A stretch of DNA of 43,032 bases from BS750m-G4 sp964472195 (GTDB lineage: Bacteria > Bacteroidota > Ignavibacteria > Tepidaquicellales > Tepidaquicellaceae), in contig CAYYJH010000012.1 of the NCBI GenBank assembly GCA_964472195.1, forward strand, positions 1-43,032. The letters are read 5' to 3'. A program made the translations under genes and the position numbers. The notes beneath the pieces were generated by a model, which saw nothing but the letters and a program-made list of their open reading frames with translations, was not told where the DNA came from and did no database searches. Positions 8,122-16,381 of the stretch are shown in pieces. How positions within the stretch are numbered: position 1 is the first letter of the stretch; each line of letters starts with the position of its first letter.

Positions 8122-10077
8122 ATGTCTTTTCTGAATCCTCTCATATTGATAGCATCAGCCGCGATAGCAATTCCGATTCTAATACATCTCTTTAGTCTCA
8201 GGAAAGTCCGCAAAGTAGAGTTTAGTACTTTAATGTTTATAAAAGAGATCCAAAAATCAAAATTAAAGAAGATTAAGCTCAAGCAGCTGCTTCTCTTGTT
8301 ATTTAGAATTATGCTGATTGTCTTTTTAGTTTTAGCTTTTTCGAATCCGGTATATGAAGGGTATGCGGGTGACGCCGGTTCACTGAGAAAGAAGGCTATT
8401 ATATTCATCGATGATTCATTCAGTATGAATGTAAAAGACGAGCAGGGTTTATATTTTGAACAGGCTAAAGAAACATTGAAAGACATTCTGAGACTATTCA
8501 ATGAAACAGATGAAGTTTATATGATACCTTCTTCTGTAATTGCAATGAATGAAAAGAAATTACTTTATAATGATTTTCAGGAAATGTTGGATTCTGTTGA
8601 TAATATAAATTCGGCATTTAATTCTTTATCGATGAATGACGTTTTAAATTTGACGGACGAGCTTCTTGAAAACAAAAATAGTCTCTTGAATGAGGTTTAT
8701 ATAATATCGGATTTCCAGAGAAGTAATTTTAATAATGAGCTAACATCAAATATTGATTATAAAAATTTATCCGATGATAATGTACGGCTCTATCTTGTGA
8801 ACATCGGGCATAGGGAAATAAATAACCTCTCAGTTGATGATGTCGAATTGAAAACCAAGATCATAGAAAAGGATAAGAATATAAGGTTGAATGCAGACGT
8901 TACTAATCATTCGAAATTTAATGTGTTTAATAAAACAGTAAACCTAATAATTGATAATAACGTTGTCGGAGAAAAAGTCTTAGATATCGGCTCATTAGAA
9001 ACGAAAGAGATTGAGTTCAATTTCAGACCGGGAAAATCAGGAAACATTGCCGGTTACATTCAGCTAACACAAAATGAATTTACAGATGATGAGATTTCGG
9101 AAGATAATATATATTATTTTGCTTTTCGTGTTCCGAAAATTATTAATGTCGGTATCTTAGAAGATAATCCATTAGATTCGAGGTTCGTAAGGCTTGCATT
9201 AGAGACTGCGAAAAAAATTACTTCCGACTCTTCCAGACATAATTATGGTTTGTTTAATATTACGCAGCTTAGAACTGTCCGTGATGATTTAAACAAGTAT
9301 GATATGGTCTTCATAATTAATAAGCACAGTTTTTCAGCGAATGAATCTGATGTAATTAATAAATATATAGAGGGTGGCGGTGGAGTTTTTATTTTCCCGG
9401 GAAAAGATGTCGATATTAAAAATTATAATAGTGGTTTGTTAAGTACGCTCAACGCATTCAAGATAGGGGATTTAAACTATGTCAATTTACAGGACAATGA
9501 AAATCAATTACATCAGATAAAATTTGAAACCATCGATTTCGAACACCCCGTCATGGATGGAATTTTTCAAAATGAAAACTTATCTATAACGAGCGAGCCT
9601 ACGTCAACTGGATTTAATATCGAATCTCCTCAAATAAAATCCTATTACGTGATATTGTTAAACGATAATAGTACACCGGTCATAACTTTATCTAACAATA
9701 TGGTTTTCTTAGCTGAGATGAAAACTTTAAACGGGAAAATATTATTCAGCACTGTTTCAGCGAATGACGACATGTCCGATTTTCCGATGAAAAGTATATT
9801 TGCCCCGTTGATTGTCAGAAGTGTTTACTATCTTGGAGAGAATGTCTCAGGGGAATTGCAGTACACTCTGGGTAAGAAAAACATAATACCTGTGAAAGGT
9901 TTAAAGCAAATCTCAAATCTTATTCTNNNNNNNNNNNNNNNNNNNNNNNNNNNNNNNNNNNNNNNNNNNNNNNNNNNNNNNNNNNNNNNNNNNNNNNNNN
10001 NNNNNNNNNNNNNNNNNNNNNNNNNNGCTTTCCTGCTTCTTGAGTTGTATTATTCTAAGAGACTTGAGAAGGATTAA
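8122..10077 (+). CDS. BatA-like protein: aerotolerance N-terminal domain plus von Willebrand factor A domain (interrupted by assembly gap)
   Basis: The N-terminus is the BatA-type membrane anchor: a hydrophobic hairpin (residues 5-24 and 55-75) around the conserved IPILIHLFSLRKVRKVEFSTL region. It is followed by a von Willebrand A domain with an intact MIDAS start, DDSFS at 97-101 (Asp97, Ser99, Ser101). A glutamine-amidotransferase-like or CARDB-like periplasmic part follows (about 230-600). One hundred Ns at 9927-10026 hide part of the C-terminus, but reading resumes in frame as AFLLLELYYSKRLEKD, a plausible final membrane helix and basic tail, so both sides probably belong to one gene. True length is unknown because a 100-N run usually marks a gap of unmeasured size. 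No batB, batC, batD or moxR is adjacent. Divergent from the thiamine pyrophosphokinase gene. Confidence 0.8.
   Translation: MSFLNPLILIASAAIAIPILIHLFSLRKVRKVEFSTLMFIKEIQKSKLKKIKLKQLLLLLFRIMLIVFLVLAFSNPVYEGYAGDAGSLRKKAIIFIDDSFSMNVKDEQGLYFEQAKETLKDILRLFNETDEVYMIPSSVIAMNEKKLLYNDFQEMLDSVDNINSAFNSLSMNDVLNLTDELLENKNSLLNEVYIISDFQRSNFNNELTSNIDYKNLSDDNVRLYLVNIGHREINNLSVDDVELKTKIIEKDKNIRLNADVTNHSKFNVFNKTVNLIIDNNVVGEKVLDIGSLETKEIEFNFRPGKSGNIAGYIQLTQNEFTDDEISEDNIYYFAFRVPKIINVGILEDNPLDSRFVRLALETAKKITSDSSRHNYGLFNITQLRTVRDDLNKYDMVFIINKHSFSANESDVINKYIEGGGGVFIFPGKDVDIKNYNSGLLSTLNAFKIGDLNYVNLQDNENQLHQIKFETIDFEHPVMDGIFQNENLSITSEPTSTGFNIESPQIKSYYVILLNDNSTPVITLSNNMVFLAEMKTLNGKILFSTVSANDDMSDFPMKSIFAPLIVRSVYYLGENVSGELQYTLGKKNIIPVKGLKQISNLIXXXXXXXXXXXXXXXXXXXXXXXXXXXXXXXXXXAFLLLELYYSKRLEKD
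9927..10026. other. Assembly gap (100 N)
   Basis: A run of exactly 100 unknown bases inside the BatA-like gene. Exactly 100 is the usual placeholder for a scaffold gap of unknown length, so distances across it and the residue count of the gene should not be trusted. The hairpin-rich repeat region starts within about 100 bases of its right edge, which may be why assembly broke here (inference). Confidence 0.97.
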
Positions 10078-10565
10078 GTCTTTATGTACAGTTAAGTGAA
10101 AGTTTTTATTTCTTGCCTTCCCACCTGCTCCAATGGAGCCAATCTTTTTGGCGGGGTGACATTAGCATTGCTATCATTACCTGATTTGACTTCTCCCAGT
10201 GGGACTCCTTCCCCAAAGGGGGGCTTTGCTCCGGAGCTGTTCACGGTACAAACCTTCTCGTGATATGTCTTTCATTGCCTGCCCGTCAACTTTTCTGGGT
10301 GGGTTATTCTAGCGAAAGACGAAGATGCGACATGGCGTGCTGGAATCCAGAAATAACTCTCACTTATTCTCATCGTAAAAGTAGAGTCTCTCGTAGAGGA
10401 CTCTACGATTTAATTTAAACCAATCAAAGTCCCTTTCCCCGAAGGGGGCTCCTTCGGAGCAGGAGACTCTGATTAGACGTGGGTTACAAGAACCCGGTAA
10501 TATGATTGATATAATTAATATGAAAAAAAAATTAATTTTCATAACCTATCATACGTTTTAGAATT
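10078..10565. repeat. Hairpin-rich, relatively GC-rich intergenic repeat region (REP-like)
   Basis: About 490 bases without a convincing gene and clearly richer in G and C than the surroundings. It holds three copies of a small palindromic core made of GCTCC and GGAGC: 10127-10139 (3-base loop AAT), 10228-10237 (no loop) and 10448-10460 (3-base loop TTC). The second and third cores are each preceded by a run of C, a short A-rich loop and a run of G (CCCCAAAGGGG around 10211-10221, CCCCGAAGGGG around 10437-10447), so they look like diverged copies of one composite unit. A further inverted repeat, GTAGAGTC...GACTCTAC, lies at 10381-10406. A 60-codon minus-strand frame (10360-10542) begins with a signal-peptide-like stretch but runs into the repeat; I do not call it a gene. 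The region separates convergent genes. Confidence 0.65.
10381..10406. repeat. Inverted repeat / stem-loop
   Basis: GTAGAGTC at 10381-10388 and GACTCTAC at 10399-10406 pair perfectly over 8 bp. With one bulged base the stem continues inward (CTC with GAG around a GTA loop) to about 11 bp. It has no T-tract on either strand, so it is more likely part of the repeat region than a simple terminator. Confidence 0.6.
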
Positions 10566-12248
10566 TTACTTTAAAAAAACCATCTTCTTTACACCTGTAA
10601 AATCATCAGTAATCAATTTGTAAAAATAAATTCCACTCGGATGGTTGTTTCCTTTGAAATCAAACTTATATGTTCCAGGTTGGAGTTTTTCATTTACCGG
10701 TTTTCCAATTTCCTTACCGAGTGAGTTATAAATAATGAGTTTAACGTTTGATGTTTTCGGGATATCGAATTCGATGGTTGTTTCAGGGTTAAACGGATTC
10801 GGATAGTTTTGATAAAGACTATATTCTACCGGAATATTATTCTTATTTATTACAATAGGTGTCGATGTTGGTCTTAATAGTACATTAAGAACAGTGGTCG
10901 AATCATTCTTAACGAAAACTCCTGAGATAGTTTTTGTGTAATAATCTGGTGCAGCAAATTGCAGTGTATAAGTACCACCAGAAATAAGCCTGTAATATTT
11001 ACCAAAGAGCGAATCAGAATGTACTTCCGAGCTGTCCAAATCATGAAATGAAACTGTTACTTTTGCTTTTACAGGATTTCCGGTTACGGAATCTTTAACG
11101 GTTCCAGTTATTCCGTACAGAGCTTTTCTCATGTAATTCAAAAAAGATTTGTAATTATATAACCAGTGTGCAGGAAGCTGTGAAGCTGGAAGTAGTTTTA
11201 CATCTGAAAGTTCTATTGTACATTCGCGACCACGCTGGAAGTAACACATATAATCCTGTCTTCCTCCTGCAATTTGATACCACGCATAACCGTTAGTAAT
11301 TCCATTGTTTTTAAATGTCATATATCCGGGAATACTGTTAGCATGAACCGTATCAGCATATTGCCTGCAAATATAAAACCACCAGTTATTATCGGCAGTT
11401 AATCTTGACCATGTGTCCCACGGATAATTAAGAACTTCAACACCACCGTGGAAGTTTGCAGACATAACAAAATGATTTGCCGTTGCAATATTCATCATTG
11501 CAATAGTTTCCGGCTGCCAGGTACCGGTAGGATGGGGTCCAACCCGCGGGTCGGGAAAATTTCTGTTGAGATCTTTGTTATTTGCATTATATCTTCTTGC
11601 ATTATTAACCGTGTGATTACCGCCGTAGTATGTACCGTCAGGATTAGCGAGTGGATTTATCCAGATTTCCATATTGTCTACAAGATACGTGACAAAAGGA
11701 TCAGTTCCATAATTTGTAAGAAGGTAATCAATTAGCCGCAGCATTAGGACATACCCGGTTGTTTCATCACCATGCATCGTAGATGTATACATAAATTGCG
11801 GTTCTGCTTCTTTTGTTGAAACATTATCCGATATTTTTGCAAAGAGTAATGCCCTTCCCTGAACAGTAGAACCTACGTTGACAACCGAACATAGATTAGG
11901 GTATAAGGAGTCAAATTGATACATCATTGCGACGTATCCCTCGTAGGTTGGGTAAGTATCCCAATCACGTATTTCATCAGGTGTGCTGCCCATCTCAGGA
12001 TTAATGAGACTTCCTGGGTGCGGAAGCATTTCGTAGTTGTATTTATACATTAAGAATTTCAAGAATTCGTCGTCGTTTGCATATGCATATACAGTATTAC
12101 CTTTTATGTTATCTATAGAAATAACGGATGATAATGTTTGTACTTCGGAACGATTATTAATGTTGAATCGAAAGTAATATTCATTATTCTGACCAAAGAG
12201 ACAAGCATTAAATAAAATTGTAAATATAAATAGATAAAACCATTTCAT
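10566..12248 (-). CDS. Secreted M14 zinc carboxypeptidase with T9SS C-terminal sorting domain
   Basis: A 560-residue exported metallopeptidase expected to remove C-terminal residues from peptides outside the cell or on its surface. Order: signal peptide (1-19), propeptide-like region (about 20-95), M14 catalytic domain (about 96-375), a carboxypeptidase regulatory-like beta-sandwich (about 378-460), and a type IX secretion sorting domain (about 475-560) containing YPNPFNP at 482-488. Zinc ligands His159, Glu162 (HGDE) and His267 are present, as is the catalytic Glu346 in TIELSD and the substrate-binding NRNFP segment near 228. The ATG at 12248 follows an AAGGA ribosome site about 8 bases upstream. 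The sorting domain implies a T9SS elsewhere in the genome. Transcribed divergently from the C1 peptidase gene. Confidence 0.93.
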   Translation of the reverse strand: MKWFYLFIFTILFNACLFGQNNEYYFRFNINNRSEVQTLSSVISIDNIKGNTVYAYANDDEFLKFLMYKYNYEMLPHPGSLINPEMGSTPDEIRDWDTYPTYEGYVAMMYQFDSLYPNLCSVVNVGSTVQGRALLFAKISDNVSTKEAEPQFMYTSTMHGDETTGYVLMLRLIDYLLTNYGTDPFVTYLVDNMEIWINPLANPDGTYYGGNHTVNNARRYNANNKDLNRNFPDPRVGPHPTGTWQPETIAMMNIATANHFVMSANFHGGVEVLNYPWDTWSRLTADNNWWFYICRQYADTVHANSIPGYMTFKNNGITNGYAWYQIAGGRQDYMCYFQRGRECTIELSDVKLLPASQLPAHWLYNYKSFLNYMRKALYGITGTVKDSVTGNPVKAKVTVSFHDLDSSEVHSDSLFGKYYRLISGGTYTLQFAAPDYYTKTISGVFVKNDSTTVLNVLLRPTSTPIVINKNNIPVEYSLYQNYPNPFNPETTIEFDIPKTSNVKLIIYNSLGKEIGKPVNEKLQPGTYKFDFKGNNHPSGIYFYKLITDDFTGVKKMVFLK

Positions 12249-12766
12249 TTTGAAAGTCCTTTTAATATAATTGAATGAATAAAATCTAAGAAAGTCATTT
12301 CTAATTTTCTAATCAAAAAATTAATACAAATAATCTGAAAATTAACTGCAATTTTTGATATATATATTTTTTTTTGACTTAGGTTGCCAAAATAAGTTTT
12401 AATTATCGGAAAGAGTTTAATTTAAAAATTGAAATGATTCTTTTTGGTTTTTGATAAACTCAACCCCCTAACCCATTCTCTTTGTAAAAGAAGGGGGAAC
12501 TTAAGTCGAAGACTCATCTTTGGAGATGTGTGTGAGTAATTGTATGGTTATTTTTCAAACTGAATACATCTTATTTCCGGTAATATTTATACTATAAATA
12601 AGAATATTTTGGAAAGATGTGTTTTGAAGGAAATATGATTTAATGGTTTTAAATCGAAGTCAGTTTTTAGATTTTAATACAAAATTTTCTTAATATCATT
12701 ATTCTTATTTCTTGATTATTTTTATACACCAATTCAAGTTCAATTATAATTTAAATAATTAATTGT
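12249..12766. other. Intergenic region between two divergent secreted-peptidase genes
   Basis: About 518 bases, very AT-rich, with no convincing coding frame. Promoters for both the carboxypeptidase (minus) and the C1 peptidase (plus) should lie here, but I cannot assign them with confidence. A small GC island at 12460-12500 has CCCCC (12464-12468) facing GGGGG (12493-12497) around TTCT/AGAA, forming an imperfect hairpin. It resembles a dispersed intergenic repeat rather than a regulatory site. Confidence 0.55.
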
Positions 12767-13996
12767 ATGAAGTCACTAATACTTTCGTTTATTTTATTAT
12801 TTTTTTCTTTCACAAATTCAGTAATTGCTCAAGATGATGTAAAAGATAAGGGTGAATTTATCGAATACCATAATGAGTTTTTAGGGAAAATAATGGCAGA
12901 ATCAGGTGTTGATGAACATGATAATGGAACATCAGAAAAAATATTCAAACTGGATTTGTCAGGTTACGACCTCCCGACATCTGTCTCAGAGTTTACGACA
13001 TACTGGTACAACGATCCTATCTCGCAGGGTAATACGGGAACATGCTGGTCTTTTTCCACAACTTCTTACTTTGAATCGGAAATTTATCGTTTACACAACA
13101 AGAAGATAAAGCTTTCTGAAATGTATACAGTTTATTGGGAGTATGTAGAGAAAGCGAGGCGTTTTATAAGGGAAAAGGGGAACTCATTGTTTTCGGAGGG
13201 CTCCGAAGCAAATGCTGTTACCAGGATATGGGAAATGTATGGAATAGTCCCGGAAGATATTTACACGGGAAAGAAACCAGTGAAGGAGTTTCACAATCAC
13301 AGGAAAATGTATAGAGAAATGAAAGACTATTTAGAAAATATGAAGAATACAAACTCATGGAATGAAGAAGAGGGTTTGAATAAAATAAAATCAATCCTGA
13401 ATAAATACATGGGAACACCGCCTGATAAATTCACTTATGAAGGGAAAGAATATACACCTAAAGAATTTCTTGAAAAAGTTACAGAATTAAATTTAGATGA
13501 TTACGTAGATGTGCTTTCGTATATGCAGCAGCCGTATTACCAAAAAGTTGAATACGAAGTACCGGACAATTGGTGGCACAGTAAAGACTACTACAATATC
13601 CCGCTCGATGAATTTATGAGCATATTAAAAAATGCGGTGAAGAATGGTTATACGATTTGCATTGGAGGTGACGTCTCAGAAGCCGGGATAAATCCATTTT
13701 ACGATGTGGCTGTCGTTCCATCGTTTGATATTCCGTCCGGGTACATAGATGATAATGCAAGGCAATTTAGATTCAGTAACCAAACGACAACAGATGACCA
13801 TGGTATTCATCTTGTTGGTTATCTTAATAAAAACGGAGAGGAATGGTTCTTGATTAAGGATTCAGGTTCGAGTTCGAGGAATGGAAAGAACAAGGGTTAT
13901 TACTTCTTCCACGAGGATTATGTGAAATTGAAGATAATGGATTATATGGTTCATAAAGATGCGATTGGGGATTTGTTGAAGAAATTCGGGGAATAA
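12767..13996 (+). CDS. Secreted C1 (papain-like, bleomycin hydrolase/PepC-type) cysteine peptidase
   Basis: A 409-residue protein with a signal peptide (about 1-21) followed by a papain-fold domain closest in pattern to aminopeptidase C/bleomycin hydrolase. The active-site cysteine is Cys93 in QGNTGTCWSFSTTSYFESE, with the oxyanion Gln87. The catalytic histidine is His345 in TTDDHGIHLVGY. Where the family normally has Asn in an NSWG motif, this protein reads KDSGSS, with Asp365 in the Asn position and no Trp, so activity may be altered. Cytoplasmic PepC proteins lack a signal peptide; this one is exported. The middle insertion (about 165-290) is long and charged. The ATG is well placed and nothing precedes it in its operon. 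It is followed by a convergent AEC transporter gene. Confidence 0.82.
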   Translation: MKSLILSFILLFFSFTNSVIAQDDVKDKGEFIEYHNEFLGKIMAESGVDEHDNGTSEKIFKLDLSGYDLPTSVSEFTTYWYNDPISQGNTGTCWSFSTTSYFESEIYRLHNKKIKLSEMYTVYWEYVEKARRFIREKGNSLFSEGSEANAVTRIWEMYGIVPEDIYTGKKPVKEFHNHRKMYREMKDYLENMKNTNSWNEEEGLNKIKSILNKYMGTPPDKFTYEGKEYTPKEFLEKVTELNLDDYVDVLSYMQQPYYQKVEYEVPDNWWHSKDYYNIPLDEFMSILKNAVKNGYTICIGGDVSEAGINPFYDVAVVPSFDIPSGYIDDNARQFRFSNQTTTDDHGIHLVGYLNKNGEEWFLIKDSGSSSRNGKNKGYYFFHEDYVKLKIMDYMVHKDAIGDLLKKFGE

Positions 13997-14005
13997 TTCT
14001 TAATA

Positions 14006-14035
14006 AAGAGAATTTTAGATAATTTGTATTCTCTT
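14006..14035. terminator. Bidirectional terminator-like hairpin between convergent genes
   Basis: AAGAGAAT at 14006-14013 pairs perfectly with ATTCTCTT at 14028-14035 (8-bp stem, 14-base loop) in the 43-base gap between the convergent peptidase and AEC transporter genes. It is AT-rich and lacks a long T-tract, so it is only moderately convincing. Confidence 0.4.
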
Positions 14036-14039
14036 ATGT

Positions 14040-14993
14040 TTATCCAATAAACCAAAATACAATTAGTAAACTAACACAACTCACAATACTTGCAGCAAGG
14101 AGTAACGCGGAGGCAAGCGAAGCGTCTCCGCCGTAACGCCTAAGGAAAACAGCACCAAGAATGGCAGGCGGCATAGCAGCGAGCAGAATTAAGACATCCT
14201 TCCAGAGTTTTGGAAAATCTAACAGTGAAGCAAGTGAACCAGCAAGCAGTGGTTTGAGAAAAAGCTTTAGTAAGATGACAATTCCCAGCGCAACTAAAAT
14301 GCTTTTAATTTTTGGAATCTTGAACATGAGACCAACCGATAATATGGCAATTGGTGTCAGAGCTGAAGAAAGAACATGACCTAATTGAAACAATGGAGCT
14401 AAGAAAGCGTTTTCTTTGCCGGGTAATTTTAAATAGCCCCAGATAAAACCAATGATAAGAGCAAAGAAGACAGGTGATTTAAAAAATTTAAGAGCAGATG
14501 ACCAATTTGATTTTGAGTTTGATATTTCAGAACCAAAATAAGCAGCAAGTATAGGTCCAAGAATAAATATAGGGTAACCAACTCCAATTTCAGAAATGAA
14601 TACTGCTTCAGTCATTGCTTCTGGTTGTTGTGGAAACATTTCCATTATGATAGGATAACCAAGAAAAGTCGAGGAGCCAAAAGCAGAGCAAAAAACAATT
14701 GCACCTTGTTGAGCCCTGTTAAATTTTAAGGCAGAACTGATGATCCAGGCAAGAGCAATGAATGTAAGTTCAAGTCCTAACATGACAAAAGCCGGTGATA
14801 TTTGATCAAATCGAATTGAATGTCCTGCAAGGCTAATGAAAATCATAGCCGGTAAAAAAAGGTCTGTTACGATCCGAGCAAGTATCAAAGAATGCTCTTC
14901 GTTTAAAATACCCCTCTGCCTTAATATTAAAGCTAAAGCATACAGCATTACAATGACAAGGAGAGCCTGAACAAGATGATGAAATGTATCCAT
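14040..14993 (-). CDS. AEC (auxin efflux carrier) family transporter
   Basis: A 317-residue integral membrane protein of about 10 helices arranged as two similar five-helix halves, the usual form of the auxin efflux carrier/malonate transporter family. Features include the early helix with the LRQRGILNEEHSLILARIV loop, the FLPAMIFISLAG segment, and the glycine/proline-broken helix APIAILSVGLMFK-like segment around 215-228 typical of the second half. Bacterial relatives move small carboxylates such as malonate; the substrate here is unknown. It lies 39 bases downstream of the metallo-hydrolase gene and is probably the last gene of that minus-strand operon. The ATG start is followed at once by the first helix. 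Confidence 0.85.
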   Translation of the reverse strand: MDTFHHLVQALLVIVMLYALALILRQRGILNEEHSLILARIVTDLFLPAMIFISLAGHSIRFDQISPAFVMLGLELTFIALAWIISSALKFNRAQQGAIVFCSAFGSSTFLGYPIIMEMFPQQPEAMTEAVFISEIGVGYPIFILGPILAAYFGSEISNSKSNWSSALKFFKSPVFFALIIGFIWGYLKLPGKENAFLAPLFQLGHVLSSALTPIAILSVGLMFKIPKIKSILVALGIVILLKLFLKPLLAGSLASLLDFPKLWKDVLILLAAMPPAILGAVFLRRYGGDASLASALLLAASIVSCVSLLIVFWFIG

Positions 14994-15032
14994 TATTTAT
15001 TTACTCTGATTTTATTATAAAATATTTACACT

Positions 15033-15674
15033 TTATGCGATACCATGTATTCTTTTATATTCATCCCAATTCTTTTTAAGATCAATAAAGGATTCTACAT
15101 CAGGTCTAAGAAGAAATGGATTAGTTTTTTTCTCGTGAGCAATAGTTGATTCCGGTGCTACTCCGTAATTGTGTCCCGGGAAGACACGTGTTGAATCCGG
15201 TAATGTCATTAATTTGTTATGAAGGGAATTGTATTCGGTTCTTGCCAGTGTTCCGAAATCGGTTCCGCCTACTTTCCCGACAAACAAAGTATCACCAGTA
15301 AAAATAGCATCCCCAATATAAATACAAATAGAGTCATTTGTATGTCCGGGTGTGTAAAGGATTTTTATCTCAAGATTTCCAAGCGGGAATACGGCATCAT
15401 CTAAAACTGATACTCCTGTTTTCGTATCTTTATCTCCATAAAGAAGGGGGAGAACACCCGACAGTTTCATAATTTCATTGTTTCCGTTTGTGTGGTCATA
15501 GTGATCGTGGGTACAGAAGATATATTCAATATTAAAATTATTTGCTTTTACAAAATTATAAATTAGTTTTGGAGAGTATGAAGGATCTATAATAGAAGCA
15601 AGCTTTGTTGATTCATCAACAGCTATATACCCAAAGTTCCTATCTCCTCCTGTTAAGAATTGTTTTATGAACAT
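15033..15674 (-). CDS. Metallo-beta-lactamase-fold hydrolase (glyoxalase II-like)
   Basis: A 213-residue cytoplasmic metallo-hydrolase. All metal ligands are visible: HDHYDH with His56, His58, Asp60 and His61, then His111 (TPGHT), Asp128 (FTGDTLF) and His168 (FPGHNYG). The spacing and the GDTLFVGKVGG segment are those of the glyoxalase II (hydroxyacylglutathione hydrolase)/persulfide dioxygenase group. It is shorter than true GloB (about 250 residues), lacking most of the C-terminal substrate domain, so thioester hydrolysis is likely but the substrate is open. A good AAGGA ribosome site lies 7 bases before the ATG. It sits between the Mth938-domain gene and the AEC transporter on the same strand. 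Confidence 0.86.
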   Translation of the reverse strand: MFIKQFLTGGDRNFGYIAVDESTKLASIIDPSYSPKLIYNFVKANNFNIEYIFCTHDHYDHTNGNNEIMKLSGVLPLLYGDKDTKTGVSVLDDAVFPLGNLEIKILYTPGHTNDSICIYIGDAIFTGDTLFVGKVGGTDFGTLARTEYNSLHNKLMTLPDSTRVFPGHNYGVAPESTIAHEKKTNPFLLRPDVESFIDLKKNWDEYKRIHGIA

Positions 15675-15732
15675 TCGATGTTCCTTTTTTAATTTTACTA
15701 CATTAATAAGTTATCTTAATATATTTTGTTGT

Positions 15733-16095
15733 CTAACAAGTAATGTGAAACATTCCGATGATTGCTCCTTTCGATTCATTATAGACTTTTATTGCTTTGG
15801 GTGTTTGCATGAGATTCACGGAGCAATCTTTTTTATCAAAATATTCTTTAGCTTCATGGGATAAACCAAGAGCACCGTATTGTCCTGAACCTACTACAAC
15901 CTGTTGAGCACCTTTGTCAAAAATATGCTTAGCTTCATCAAGTGAAACAGTATGTGATGATCCATAGACTGCTTTGGAAAGTTTCTTTTTCCGTTTTTTG
16001 ACCTCACCATTTAGGCGTATGACTACATCATGGTTAAAAGTTTTTCCTTCGATGGTAATTGAACCGAATGATGTATCTTGAATTAAAGGTTTCAT
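15733..16095 (-). CDS. Mth938-domain (DUF498) protein
   Basis: A 120-residue single-domain protein of the Mth938/AAMDC/NDUFAF3-like fold. Characteristic segments are ITIEGKTFNHDVVIRLNG near the start, the glycine-rich VVVGSGQYGALGLSHEAKEYF (about 66-86), and TPKAIKVYNES (about 98-108). The biochemical role of the bacterial members is not established. It appears to be the first gene of the three-gene minus-strand group with the metallo-hydrolase (58-base gap) and the AEC transporter. The ATG at 16095 is the natural start and the length is normal for the family. Confidence 0.83.
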   Translation of the reverse strand: MKPLIQDTSFGSITIEGKTFNHDVVIRLNGEVKKRKKKLSKAVYGSSHTVSLDEAKHIFDKGAQQVVVGSGQYGALGLSHEAKEYFDKKDCSVNLMQTPKAIKVYNESKGAIIGMFHITC

Positions 16096-16324
16096 AAAGA
16101 AATTTTTAAGATATTCCTAAGCCTCTTTAATCAAACTTGCGGGTTTTGTTTTATAAATACGATTTGTGAAATTCAATAAATAAAAATAAATAAAATTTAA
16201 TGTCAATAAAACTTAATATGTGGGTACGGATTTATTATTAATTTTTATTTCCACGATGAAATCAATATTAAATGATTATGAATAATAGTTATTATAAGTT
16301 TCTGAAGGAGATCTGGTCTATTCA

Positions 16325-16361
16325 TTTGTATTGTAATCTATATATTACATTTCTATATTTG
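16325..16361 (+). promoter_or_regulatory. Candidate Bacteroidota-type promoter for proS
   Basis: TATATTTG at 16354-16361 fits the -7 consensus TAnnTTTG used by the primary sigma factor of Bacteroidota. Upstream there is TTTG at 16325-16328 (25-base spacer) and TTG at 16331-16333 (20-base spacer) as possible -33 elements. Transcription would start about 15 bases before the proS ATG. AT-rich DNA yields such matches by chance, so confidence is modest. Confidence 0.35.
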
Positions 16362-16381
16362 TGACTTATATAATAATTTTT

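Noticed and set aside
8052..8501. 149-codon minus-strand frame opposite the BatA-like N-terminus
   Set aside because: The opposite strand encodes a clear BatA anchor and von Willebrand A start; this frame has no recognisable motif.
10360..10542. 60-codon minus-strand frame starting with a signal-peptide-like hydrophobic stretch, 23 bases after the carboxypeptidase stop
   Set aside because: After about 20 residues the frame runs entirely through the GCTCC/GGAGC and GTAGAGTC hairpin repeats, giving a composition unlike a real protein. It may be a decayed gene start joined to a repeat.
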